DNA from: Iodobacter sp. | GTDB taxonomy: Bacteria; Pseudomonadota; Gammaproteobacteria; Burkholderiales; Chitinibacteraceae | Reading direction: 5' to 3' | DNA: 55,957 nucleotides | Assembly: GCF_025352645.1 (NCBI RefSeq) | Contig: NZ_JANXSO010000053.1 | Span: 1-55,957, forward strand | In this document: positions 1 to 8,433 of the stretch, piece by piece | Position numbering within the stretch: position 1 is the first letter of the stretch | Layout: every line of letters starts with the position of its first letter | Notes under the pieces: model-generated | The model's input: the letters and a program-made list of their open reading frames with translations, nothing else | What the model was told of the DNA's origin: nothing | The model's database searches: none | Position numbers and translations under genes: made by a program

Positions 1-139
1 AGAAACCGCAACGCAATGGCTTTGGACTTACAATAACGAACGTCCGCATATGGGATTGGGCGGCATCACCCCGAAACAAAAACTGGCATTACATGCCTAG
101 CCTCTACTTTTAAGTGAGCTTAAAAACGGGGGGATTACC
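1..139 (+). mobile_element. Right end of an IS3-family insertion sequence (cut by window edge)
   Basis: The window opens inside an insertion sequence. A transposase tail ends at 100. It is followed by about 40 bases running into a G-run (ggggggattacc, ending near 139) that looks like the terminal inverted repeat typical of IS3-family right ends. The left end and any target duplication lie outside the window, so the exact boundary is inferred. Confidence 0.6.
2..100 (+). CDS. IS3-family transposase OrfB, C-terminal fragment
   Basis: Thirty-two codons are open from the window edge to a TAG stop. They encode the conserved C-terminal end of the integrase core of IS3-family OrfB transposases (residues WTYNNERPHMGLGGITP near the stop). 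In this family the segment follows the last catalytic Glu of the DDE triad. The N-terminal part and orfA lie upstream of the window, so it cannot be said whether the element is intact. Family assignment rests on the NNERPH...GGITPxQKL signature. It marks recent or past insertion next to the EamA transporter gene. Confidence 0.75.
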   Translation, partial: ETATQWLWTYNNERPHMGLGGITPKQKLALHA

Positions 140-273
140 GCTAGAGAAGTAATGATTTTATCGAAGAGTGTATTTCAATGGCATGAACTTTCTGCTTGCC
201 CAGCTGTATTTCCTGATGGTCAAGACACTTTATGCTTGTTAAGCTTTGCACTCTAAAATGGGAGTAATAGGCC

Positions 274-1158
274 TTGACGCAACAGCAAAAAGCATCTTTT
301 TTTGGCCTGCTTGCCGTACTGGCATGGTCTACTGTGGCAACGGCATTTAAGATTAGCTTAGCTTATTTAAGCCCCGCGCAATTAGTGCTTTATGCAAGCA
401 GCGCATCGTTAATATCTCTTTTATCTATTCTAATGTATCAAGGTCGCTTGAAAGAATTTTGGCCTGCATTGCAAAAAAATTGGCGTGTTTCGCTACTGTT
501 TGGGGCAATTAATCCTTTTATTTATTATTTAGTACTATTTAAAGCCTATTCATTATTACCTGCACAGGAAGCGCAGGCAATTAATTATACTTGGGCATTA
601 ACTATGGCATTATTGGCTGTGCCATTTTTAAAGCAGGTTTTAAAAACAAGCGATATTTTTGCTGCCTTATTTTGTTATTTTGGCGTACTCATTATTGGTA
701 CGCGAGGCGATGTATTACAGCTGAGTTTTTCAAATGTGGGTGGAGTGCTGCTGGCTTTAGTTTCTACCTTATTATGGGCCGCCTATTGGATATTTAACAC
801 CAAAGATCAGCGCGAGCCTGTATTGGGTTTAGCGCTTAATTTTGCGGTTTCTTTGCCGCTGTCATTATTATGGTGCGCATTCACGGGCGAGTTAGGGGCT
901 ATTGCTTGGCAGGGCTTGGTGGGGGCGGCATATATTGGCGCATTTGAGATGGGCTTTACATTTGTACTGTGGTTAATGGCGATGAAGCTAACAAATAGCA
1001 CGGCAAAAATAGCGAATCTTATTTTCTTAGCACCCTTTGTATCCTTATTTTTGATTTGGTCGGTATTAGGCGAGGCCATTTTGCCTTCTACCATGCTGGG
1101 CCTGTTATTGATTTTGTTGGGTTTGTTGATTCAGAAAATACCGAGGCGCCGTCCATAA
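274..1158 (+). CDS. EamA/DMT-superfamily inner-membrane transporter
   Basis: A 294-residue, very hydrophobic protein with about ten predicted membrane segments and the two-fold EamA repeat layout: first half from about residue 8, second half from about 155. It probably exports a small metabolite such as an amino acid; the substrate cannot be read from sequence. The start is TTG, preceded by a GGGAG-like ribosome site 11-16 bases upstream. No in-frame ATG lies nearby, and the upstream ATG at 258 is in another frame. The gene stands alone between an IS3 remnant and a long non-coding stretch, so its upstream control region may have been altered by the insertion. Low GC and many TTA codons resemble accessory DNA. 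Confidence 0.85.
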   Translation: MTQQQKASFFGLLAVLAWSTVATAFKISLAYLSPAQLVLYASSASLISLLSILMYQGRLKEFWPALQKNWRVSLLFGAINPFIYYLVLFKAYSLLPAQEAQAINYTWALTMALLAVPFLKQVLKTSDIFAALFCYFGVLIIGTRGDVLQLSFSNVGGVLLALVSTLLWAAYWIFNTKDQREPVLGLALNFAVSLPLSLLWCAFTGELGAIAWQGLVGAAYIGAFEMGFTFVLWLMAMKLTNSTAKIANLIFLAPFVSLFLIWSVLGEAILPSTMLGLLLILLGLLIQKIPRRRP

Positions 1159-1177
1159 GTAATGCTAGGCATAGAGG

Positions 1178-1258
1178 TTCTTTACGAAAAGCACTGAAAA
1201 CACGAAAAGATACGCTATAGGTTTGTAATTTCTATGTGTTCGGTGGACTAAGTCGTTT
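1178..1258. repeat. Degenerate copy of the ACGAAAAG...CGTGGACTAA palindromic intergenic repeat
   Basis: Left part carries acgaaaagcactgaaaacac and the right part gtgttcggtggactaa. Both resemble the two arms of the better copies at 16206-16414 and 53319-53388. The copy is decayed and no longer folds well. It lies directly downstream of the EamA gene. Confidence 0.5.
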
Positions 1259-1287
1259 TTGACATCCAGTACTGGTTTAAGCCAATA

Positions 1288-1380
1288 CTGAACTGCGCCC
1301 CAAATTTGGATTCCCATCCATCTTTTTGGGGTGTTTTCATGTCCACGCTAGTAAAGCAATTTAAGCTCCTAGTCATTTAG
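1288..1380 (+). mobile_element. Possible remnant of an IS left end
   Basis: The segment starting tgaactgcgccccaaatttg resembles the left inverted repeat seen in several IS3-type elements. It is followed by a short ATG-initiated frame of 13 codons at 1339 that could be a truncated orfA. No transposase similarity remains beyond that. This is a weak call based only on the terminal motif. Confidence 0.25.
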
Positions 1381-1666
1381 TCATTATTTAACCGGCTAGA
1401 TTGGGGGCCAGGTAGGGGCTTAGCAACAGTGCTCTTGAGTGGCTGATTATAAAAGCGGGTAGTGGTAGCTCACGGCACAAGCAAGCCTTAGACGTGCATG
1501 ATGTGTATTTTAGTGCCTGTGCTTCTGCTACTTAGGAGGGGGTGTATTTTGCATTGCAATATATGAAGTCCAACAGCCAGAGCCCACTCACGCGGGACGA
1601 ACGGCTTTTTTGTTGAACAAGATCACACTCTTTACATCTTTTTAGGGGGTTCTTTTATTTTTTTAT

Positions 1667-1699
1667 GCGGGTCAGTTGCCACTGATCCGCTTTTTTTTG
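1667..1699 (+). terminator. Rho-independent terminator
   Basis: A 10-bp stem (1667-1676 with 1681-1690, one G-U pair) and a TGCC loop are followed by eight T residues. No annotated gene ends just upstream, so it either ends a long EamA transcript or an unrecognised small transcript in 1260-1660. Confidence 0.75.
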
Positions 1700-2229
1700 C
1701 CCTTTTTTTGATTGGTATATTTTTACAAGTGGTATTAGAGATTATTTTATATTCGCTACTTTGGCGCTACTTGTGTGGGCCTTCCATATGGATTTTTTAT
1801 GATTTCTGTGGACTAACGGCTTTTTTCTTTTAAATATGACATTTTATTTTCACATGTCTTGTTTTTAGCTTTCATCCTATTTAATTAAGTGTGTTTTTCA
1901 ATTTTACTTAAATAAAAAAATGGTATTTATAATTAATTGATACTGGTTTTGCCAGTTAATTAACATGTTGTTTTTTATGGTTTTTATGTTTTTATATAAG
2001 GTGAATCACTGTGGTCGGTGTGATTGTTTTTTTGTGTATATTTGCTGAAGAACTGTGTTGCACTGCGATTTTGACTGAGTTGAAGTAGTGCTAATTTAAT
2101 CGCTGATATTGCTGATAATTAAACCGATATTTATATAAATAATTTTTATTTATTATCATTTTTTTTCGGTAATTGAACAACGCACAGATATTGCCTGATT
2201 GCATCGTTTCCATCATGGAGCTAAGTTAA
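1700..2229. other. AT-rich leader region upstream of the exopolysaccharide locus
   Basis: About 530 bases without a credible gene, very rich in A and T. An imperfect dyad lies at 1933-1963 (arms ending in actgg/ccagt around a TTTTG loop). The region is the natural place for the promoter and regulatory sites of the polysaccharide operon starting at 2230, but I could not single out a convincing -35/-10 pair. The stretch 1159-1666 also lacks a gene apart from the repeat and IS remnants listed. Confidence 0.5.
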
Positions 2230-3144
2230 ATGACACGCACTGCGCTGATCCTGCCTGTACGAAATGCGGGACCATATTTAGACCGTTTATTAGCTGCTTT
2301 AGCTGAGCAAACACTACAGCCTGATGAGTGGCTGGTTGTTGATAGTCAGTCCAGTGATGACACAGTTCAGCGCTTTCGTGCGGCAGGAGCTAAAGTGGTA
2401 ACAATTGCAGCCAGTCAGTTTAATCATGGCGGCACGCGGGAGTGGGCAAGGCAGCAGGTTAACGCGGATGTAATTATTTATATGACGCAGGATGCAATTC
2501 CGGCTAACCGTTATGCATTACAAAACCTACGGAACGCTATACTGGCAAATGATGCAATCGCGGTGGCATATGGGCGTCAGCTGCCAAGGCAGGGAGCGGG
2601 TGTTCTAGAAAGCCATGCACGCTGTTTTAATTATCCGGCGCAGAGCCGTACCAAGTACTTGGGTGATGCTTCTGAATTAGGGATTAAAACCTGTTTCAGC
2701 TCGGATTCATTTGCGGCTTACCGTGCAGTGGCTCTGGAGTCTGTAGGTGGCTTTCCTCAAAATATTATTGGTACTGAAGACGCCTATGTGGCAGGAAAAA
2801 TGTTATTAAATAACTGGCTGATTCGCTATGAAGCCAGCGCTGAGGTTTATCACTCGCATCACTATACGGTGTTGCAGGAGTTCAGACGTTATTTTGATAT
2901 TGGTGTTTTTTATGGCAAGGAATCATGGATTGCAGAGCACTTTGGCAAGGCAAGCGGCGAAGGAAAACGCTTTGTTTTGTCTGAACTGGCGACGCTTGCA
3001 AAGTCTGGGCAGAAGTGGCGGGCTGCTGAAGTGATGGTCAGAGTGCTATTTAAACTTGCAGGGTATCGTACTGGGCATTTAGAAAAATATTTGCCGACTT
3101 CCTTAAAGCGCCATATTGGCATGTTTGCAGGTTACTGGAAATAA
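2230..3144 (+). CDS. Family 2 glycosyltransferase (rhamnosyltransferase-like)
   Basis: A 304-residue GT-A fold enzyme that should transfer a sugar from a nucleotide donor to the growing lipid-linked repeat unit on the cytoplasmic face. The N-terminus has the GT2 opening (ILPVRNAG, then VVDSQSSDDT). The metal/nucleotide site appears as TQDA near residue 87, a variant common in rhamnosyltransferase-like GT2s. The GTEDAYVAGKML segment near residue 180 supplies the likely catalytic acidic residues. No membrane segment is evident. It is the first gene of the polysaccharide operon, only 6 bases before the export lipoprotein gene. Donor sugar is not deducible. The start is supported by GGAG about 10 bases upstream. 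Confidence 0.88.
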   Translation: MTRTALILPVRNAGPYLDRLLAALAEQTLQPDEWLVVDSQSSDDTVQRFRAAGAKVVTIAASQFNHGGTREWARQQVNADVIIYMTQDAIPANRYALQNLRNAILANDAIAVAYGRQLPRQGAGVLESHARCFNYPAQSRTKYLGDASELGIKTCFSSDSFAAYRAVALESVGGFPQNIIGTEDAYVAGKMLLNNWLIRYEASAEVYHSHHYTVLQEFRRYFDIGVFYGKESWIAEHFGKASGEGKRFVLSELATLAKSGQKWRAAEVMVRVLFKLAGYRTGHLEKYLPTSLKRHIGMFAGYWK

Positions 3145-3150
3145 AAGTGT

Positions 3151-3915
3151 ATGAAAAAAAGGTTTTGTATTTGTGTATTACTGCTGAGTGCCTGCTCCAC
3201 CCCAAGTAGCCTGCTGTTACCTGAACAAAGCGTATTAGATCAGAAGCAGATTGAATTAAATAACATAAGCAAACTGCCTCCTCCGGTAACCAGAGTGATG
3301 AATGGCGATACTCTGAGGATAGTGAGGGATGCACAGACGCCCGCTGAAAAAGATGAAATGTCATTGTTCTTTGTACGGCCTGATGGCACATTCTCATATC
3401 CCTATGCGGGGCTGATTCAGGCCACTCACCGCACCCCCGAAGATATTGCTGAAGAAATCAGCAAGAAGCTGTCAGCTATTTATCGCTACCCCAAAGTGAC
3501 TACCAATATCGCAATTGCGCCTGGTAATCGTGTATTTGTTGGTGGAGCGGTACGTAATCCCTCTGCCTATGAGTTAACCGCTGCAGCGAGTATTGAGCAG
3601 GCGATTATCGGTGCAGGTGGCGTATTGCCTTCTGCAGATAGTCATCATATTGCTTTATTAAGGATGAACGAAGAAGGTTTATATCAGGTTTACTTTACTG
3701 ATTTCAGCCAGTTTTTATTGGCTGATAATAACCGGCGTGGTGTTATATTACAGCGTGGCGATATTGTTTTTGTACCCAAATCCTTGCTAGGAAATGCAGT
3801 AGAGAGCGTAGATATGTATTTTAATCAATTGTTGCCTTTTTCAAAAGGCATTGGTATTGGCTTTAGTTATGATTTAAATAAAAGCCAGAGCTCCACCTCG
3901 GTGTCCATCCCATGA
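3151..3915 (+). CDS. Polysaccharide export outer-membrane lipoprotein (OPX, Wza-like)
   Basis: A 254-residue exported lipoprotein. A short basic and hydrophobic signal ends in LLLSAC, with Cys15 as the lipidated residue. A polysaccharide-export (PES) domain follows (NGDTLRI at about 51, then VRPDGTFSYPYAGLI). Next is one SLBB-type domain (VFVGGAVRNPSAYEL, about 130-180) and a C-terminal region that may include a membrane-crossing helix. Members of this family form the outer-membrane exit of Wzx/Wzy capsule and EPS systems together with the inner-membrane co-polymerase. The next gene begins inside its stop codon (4-base overlap), which fits a partner pair. At about 250 residues it is shorter than E. 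coli Wza and closer to the small OPX proteins of EPS systems. Confidence 0.9.
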   Translation: MKKRFCICVLLLSACSTPSSLLLPEQSVLDQKQIELNNISKLPPPVTRVMNGDTLRIVRDAQTPAEKDEMSLFFVRPDGTFSYPYAGLIQATHRTPEDIAEEISKKLSAIYRYPKVTTNIAIAPGNRVFVGGAVRNPSAYELTAAASIEQAIIGAGGVLPSADSHHIALLRMNEEGLYQVYFTDFSQFLLADNNRRGVILQRGDIVFVPKSLLGNAVESVDMYFNQLLPFSKGIGIGFSYDLNKSQSSTSVSIP

Positions 3916-5882
3916 TAGATATCAGGTCTTTTCGCGATATTTTGCGGCTTTTTTATATATTTAAAAAAGAATTTATGTGGGCGATGATCGCCACAACAGT
4001 ATTAATTGTACTGGCCGCCTTTTTTCTGCCATCCCGTTATGTATCTGAATCCCGTCTTTTGGTAAAACCAGGTCGTGCTATGAGCACGGTACCGATTGAG
4101 TATAGTGATCGGCAGACTTTAGTTGCGCCAAGTACGCAGCGTGATCCTATTGTTGATGAAGAAAAAATGCTCACTGGCCGACCGATTATTCGCAAAGTGG
4201 CCGAGTTTTATATGAGTGAAATGAACGAGAATACTGAGAAAAATGGCTGGAAGCTAGTTAAATATTATATTAAGCAGGGTGTGAGTGAGGTTATTGAAGG
4301 TGTGCGTTTTATTGTGGTTTTTATAGGCCTAGCAGAAACACAAACGCCTGTTGAACGTCTTGCCAGCAAATTAGAAAAACAATTTTCAGTGAGTCATGAG
4401 GCCGGTTCCTCAGTAATGGAAATTAGTTTTACTTGGGATAACCCGTTAATTGCTCAGCGTGTGGTTAATAAGTGGGTTGCTATTTACCAAGAGGAGCGTG
4501 CTCAGAAGCTTGCAAATAACAGTCTGTATGAATTTTATGATGTTGAAAGCCAACGTTTAGCAAAGCAGGTAGCGGAAACAAAATTACAAATCACTGAAAA
4601 GTTAAAGCTTATTGATGGAATGAGCAGCAAAGAGAGGCTTGAAAGCCTGACAGATAGAATTAATAAAGTGTCTGCTCAGCGTGGAGAAGGCAGTGCAGAA
4701 CAGCAGGGACTGGAAAAAGGCATTATCAGCGCCAGCCGCCGAGCTGCAGGTCTGCCGCAGGAGGTTAGTAAAGAGCGTGAAGTGGGCCTGAATCCTGTGC
4801 AGCAGGATATGAAGCTTAAGTTAAGTGGGCTGGTTCTGGAGCGGATTGATAAGTTAAAAAACTATCAGGATCAGGCGCCTCCCGTGTTGGAGTTAAATAA
4901 CAGCATTCGCATGCTGAAAGAGCAGATTACAGAAGAAAAAGACAATTTGCAGCGCTCAGAAAACCTAGTCCCCAATGAGCTGGTAACGATGTTGAAACGC
5001 TCTGCTCTTGAGCGTGATACTAGGCAAATTGAATTAAAGGCGCAGATTGCCGCGTATGATCAAGAGCTACTTAAGCTAAAGCAAGAGCGGCAGCGTATTT
5101 TATCCGTTGACCCTGATCTTTCCAGATTAGAGCGTGATTTAGCGGTGGCAGAAAAAAACTACTTACTTTATGTAAACAGCCTTGAGAAATCTAGAATTGA
5201 CCGTGAACTAGACAATAATCGTATTAGTAATATTGCAGTAATTGAGCAGGCTACTTTTACACCGTCGCGCGTATTTCCTAAAAGCTTATTAATGCTATTT
5301 ATGGCGTTGCCAGCAGGTATTGCCGTCGGCTTCTTTGTTATTTATCTTTGCTATTTACTTGATCAGCGTATTCATGACGGTGGTAAAGTGCAGTCGCATT
5401 TTGATGTGCCTTTATGGACGACCATTATGGAGCATGAGGGTAATAAAGTTGTGCCGTCTTTTGAGGCGAGTATTTATCGTCTTTATAGTCAGTTACCACT
5501 GGATATTTTAAAGCAGCAGGGTCTAAATATTGGCATTACCTCATCGCGTAAAGGCGAGGGTGTTAGTTTTATTATGACGCATTTTCAGCGTATTTTATTA
5601 GAGCGTGGAATTAAAAGCCGCATTGCAGATGATGAATCGGCCACTGCTGGAGAGGTAGTTTTAATTGATGCCTCTGCTCTATTAGTGAATCCAGATGCAT
5701 TTATTCGTTTAAAGCAGGCAGATTTGATATTAATGGTAATAGAGGCGCGTCAGTCAACGGTGCCTATGGTTGAGAATACCTTATCTATTTTAAATACAGC
5801 GTTTAAAAAAGTGGATGGTGTGATTATTAATCGGCGGCGCTTTGAAATATCTTCGGGTTTACTTAGCCGTATTTCCCGATAA
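3912..5882 (+). CDS. Wzz/Wzc-type polysaccharide co-polymerase with degenerate P-loop
   Basis: A 656-residue inner-membrane chain-length regulator. There is one membrane helix at about 18-38, then a periplasmic Wzz region with long coiled coils (about 170-430) including a GNVR-like zone before helix two (about 456-480), and a cytoplasmic Rossmann-like domain (about 485-656). In bacterial tyrosine kinases this last domain carries a GxGKS/T Walker A. Here the equivalent stretch near residues 540-552 reads SSRKGEGVSF, so the catalytic Lys is replaced by Val. The C-terminus has no Tyr cluster. A Walker A'-like LIDAS is still present. I infer a pseudokinase or non-autophosphorylating co-polymerase. 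It partners with the OPX protein encoded just upstream. Confidence 0.85.
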   Translation: MIDIRSFRDILRLFYIFKKEFMWAMIATTVLIVLAAFFLPSRYVSESRLLVKPGRAMSTVPIEYSDRQTLVAPSTQRDPIVDEEKMLTGRPIIRKVAEFYMSEMNENTEKNGWKLVKYYIKQGVSEVIEGVRFIVVFIGLAETQTPVERLASKLEKQFSVSHEAGSSVMEISFTWDNPLIAQRVVNKWVAIYQEERAQKLANNSLYEFYDVESQRLAKQVAETKLQITEKLKLIDGMSSKERLESLTDRINKVSAQRGEGSAEQQGLEKGIISASRRAAGLPQEVSKEREVGLNPVQQDMKLKLSGLVLERIDKLKNYQDQAPPVLELNNSIRMLKEQITEEKDNLQRSENLVPNELVTMLKRSALERDTRQIELKAQIAAYDQELLKLKQERQRILSVDPDLSRLERDLAVAEKNYLLYVNSLEKSRIDRELDNNRISNIAVIEQATFTPSRVFPKSLLMLFMALPAGIAVGFFVIYLCYLLDQRIHDGGKVQSHFDVPLWTTIMEHEGNKVVPSFEASIYRLYSQLPLDILKQQGLNIGITSSRKGEGVSFIMTHFQRILLERGIKSRIADDESATAGEVVLIDASALLVNPDAFIRLKQADLILMVIEARQSTVPMVENTLSILNTAFKKVDGVIINRRRFEISSGLLSRISR

Positions 5883-5952
5883 AGCTCTGGGAGCTCAGGT
5901 ATTCATAGCTCTATAAGCTGTAACAATAGCTGAGCGCTTAATAAGGTTATTT

Positions 5953-7128
5953 ATGCGAATTGCGCTAATTGCACCATTACCACCAGAACAAAATGGCATC
6001 GCAGATTATGCTTTTGCCTTGCAACAGGCTCTAAGTCAGGAAGGTCTAGTACTGATTACCCCGTTTAAAAATCAGCGGCTTGCTGCCCGTGCCAGTGGCA
6101 TAGATCAACAAATGCAGGGTATAGACTGGCAGAAGTTTGATCTGGTTCATGCCGAGCTTGGAGGTGGGCGCAGCGGTGAGTTTATGGCGCTTGAGTGGCT
6201 GTCTGAGCATTATCCTGATTTACCCTTAAGTGCCACAGTGCATGATCCTGAACGCCTGATCTGGCGTCCGGCTGGCTGGCCTTTGTTGCTGAGCAGGCTG
6301 CTTCCTCGCCGCGTTTATCAACTGTTGGTTTTACTATGTGATCCATTCACTTTAGCGAGAGAGCGCCGCCTTGCTGCAAAGCTGCAGGCTTTGATTACCT
6401 TAACCGCAATCGGGGCACGTTGTCTGACTGAGCGTATGCGCTTGCCGGATGGCAAGGTGCGCAAGATTGCTCATGGTAATCAGGCCATAGCTGCACAGCC
6501 TCTGCCTGCTCTTCCTCCGTCTGGGCCTTTGCAGATTTTGTATTTTGGTTTTATCTATCGTGGAAAAGGGATTGAGGATCTCATTGATGCACTGGCACTG
6601 CTACTGATACAGCGCCCTTACGCCGCTGTATCTTTAACGCTGGCAGGGGGGACGGCACCCGAAATGACTTTTGCCAATGGCCCATCTTATCTGGATGAGT
6701 TAAAAAATAAGATCACCTCATCCGGCTTGCCGGATGGTCTTGTCCGCTGGCAGACAGATGTGCCGCAGGAAAAAATTGTGGAGCTGATTCAGTCTCATCA
6801 CGTGCTGATTTTGCCGTACCAAGAATCTAAAAAACTAGCTTATTTGGGGCAAATGCGTGGTACCAGCGGTGTGTTGTCATGGGCAGCTGCCTGTGGTCGC
6901 AGCGTGGTTGCTTCAGATGCTCGATCTTTTTCTGAAGAGGTTTCATTTGGAAATGGTGCGGTTTATGCTCAAGGCGATACGGCGGCATTGGCGGCTGAGC
7001 TGCAATGCCTACTGGATCAGCCGGATCTTTTATCTGAAAGAAGTATGAATGCACAAAAACTAGGGAAGGTGAGGGCATGGCCTGAAACTGCCAAGCAGTT
7101 TCAGGCCTTATTTAGCAGCCTAGTTTAA
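5953..7128 (+). CDS. Family 4 glycosyltransferase
   Basis: A 391-residue GT-B enzyme. The N-terminal domain starts with the glycine-rich MRIALIAPLPPEQNGIADY loop that binds acceptor. The C-terminal domain has the donor-binding FGFIYRGKGIEDLIDAL segment near 195-215 and a late acidic region (about 275-325) typical of GT4 (LPYQE...GTSGVLSWAAACGR). It would add a sugar to the polysaccharide repeat unit. It follows the co-polymerase gene after 70 bases, the longest gap in the operon. The gap contains several AGCT/AGCTC repeats and an AAGG ribosome site. The sugar is unknown. Confidence 0.85.
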   Translation: MRIALIAPLPPEQNGIADYAFALQQALSQEGLVLITPFKNQRLAARASGIDQQMQGIDWQKFDLVHAELGGGRSGEFMALEWLSEHYPDLPLSATVHDPERLIWRPAGWPLLLSRLLPRRVYQLLVLLCDPFTLARERRLAAKLQALITLTAIGARCLTERMRLPDGKVRKIAHGNQAIAAQPLPALPPSGPLQILYFGFIYRGKGIEDLIDALALLLIQRPYAAVSLTLAGGTAPEMTFANGPSYLDELKNKITSSGLPDGLVRWQTDVPQEKIVELIQSHHVLILPYQESKKLAYLGQMRGTSGVLSWAAACGRSVVASDARSFSEEVSFGNGAVYAQGDTAALAAELQCLLDQPDLLSERSMNAQKLGKVRAWPETAKQFQALFSSLV

Positions 7129-7137
7129 GGAAAATAA

Positions 7138-8433
7138 ATGCGCATTAAAAATGGCTGTGTTGCTTGCTTATTGTTTTTTTTGGCCTACTCGGTGCCTGCG
7201 GCAGAAGTAAAACTTGTCGCCCCTAGGCCTGTGGTTTGGCGGGATTTTTTAGGGGTTAATGCGCACTTTTTATGGTTTACCCCGCAGCAAGCTGCCTTGC
7301 AGATGGACAGGTTGCGGGATCTTGGGCTGGAGTGGACTCGGGTAGATTTGCACTGGGACAGACATGAGGCCAAAGAGAATGACTATCTTTTTAAGCCCAT
7401 AGATACTGTGGTCGATGCCCTGAAAGATAAGCAGTTAAAGTCAGTTTTTTATCTGGTTGGCTCGGCACCTTTTGCGAGTAGTGCTCCGCTATTGGCAGGC
7501 AATAAAGATCAGTATCCCCCCAAAGATAATGAGGTTTTTGCTAAGCGCATGGGCATGTTGGCCAAGCGCTACCCTTCGGTGGATGCCTGGCAGGTATGGA
7601 ATGAACCTAATTTACCCGCCTTTTGGCGACCAGCTGAAAATGCAGCTGATTATGGAAGGATGCTGCAGTCTTCAGTGCGTGTACTCAAGCAGATTGCACC
7701 AAGCAAGCCGGTTGTGATGGCTGGGATGGCCTATTACAGCCAGATGCCGATTAAACGAGGCCTGATGCTGGAAGAGCTGGGCAAAAAAGGGGCACTTGGG
7801 CTGGGGGCGATTGTTGCTTATCACCCCTATAGCCAAGAGCCGGAGGGCGACGATGTTAAAGAGCGCGATTTTATTTTGCGTTCTAAAGAAATTAACCAGC
7901 GTTTACGTGCCATGAAAGTGCCAGGAATCTGGGCGACAGAGTGGGGTTGGTCTAGCTATGCGGGGCCTAAGGAAGAACAAAGCCTGATCGGTGAAGCTGG
8001 ACAGGCAGATTATCTGTTACGCAGGCTAGTGCTGATGAGTGTTTCCGATTTTGATCGGGTGTTTTTGTTTGCGCTGTCTGATTTAGATAGCCGTGCGGGC
8101 GTGCGTGATCGCAGCTATGGTCTGCTGGATTTACAGGGCAAACCTAAGCCTGCTTATAAGGCGTTGGCACAGTTTTTAAAAATTACTGGCCCTAGTTTGT
8201 CTCCTGGGGAGGCGCCAAGCTATAAGGGCTCGGTAAATGGTCTATACAGCATTGCCTGGAAAAAACCTGATGGTAGTAAGTTATGGATGTTTTGGGCGGA
8301 TGAGGCGGGTGTGATTGACGTGGCGGGGGTTGAAGGTGCGACGCTGTATCAGCCGCTTAGTGGTGCTAAAACGGCCTTAAAGTCAGGCAGTCTGGCGGTG
8401 ACACATCAGCTGCAAATACTGGAATGGCGCTAA
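7138..8433 (+). CDS. Secreted clan GH-A glycoside hydrolase (PslG/GH39-like)
   Basis: A 431-residue exported enzyme with a signal peptide of about 21 residues ending in PAA. The body is a (beta/alpha)8 barrel. The acid/base Glu sits in the WNEPN motif (Glu156), and the likely nucleophile is Glu268 in WATEWGW, spaced as in clan GH-A. A small beta-rich C-terminal domain follows. In Pseudomonas Psl synthesis the comparable hydrolase PslG cuts the exopolysaccharide in the periplasm. The position here, between two glycosyltransferase genes of an EPS operon, suggests the same editing or release role. The next gene starts inside this reading frame. Substrate is unknown, and the GH family number is my best match rather than a search result. 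Confidence 0.8.
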   Translation: MRIKNGCVACLLFFLAYSVPAAEVKLVAPRPVVWRDFLGVNAHFLWFTPQQAALQMDRLRDLGLEWTRVDLHWDRHEAKENDYLFKPIDTVVDALKDKQLKSVFYLVGSAPFASSAPLLAGNKDQYPPKDNEVFAKRMGMLAKRYPSVDAWQVWNEPNLPAFWRPAENAADYGRMLQSSVRVLKQIAPSKPVVMAGMAYYSQMPIKRGLMLEELGKKGALGLGAIVAYHPYSQEPEGDDVKERDFILRSKEINQRLRAMKVPGIWATEWGWSSYAGPKEEQSLIGEAGQADYLLRRLVLMSVSDFDRVFLFALSDLDSRAGVRDRSYGLLDLQGKPKPAYKALAQFLKITGPSLSPGEAPSYKGSVNGLYSIAWKKPDGSKLWMFWADEAGVIDVAGVEGATLYQPLSGAKTALKSGSLAVTHQLQILEWR

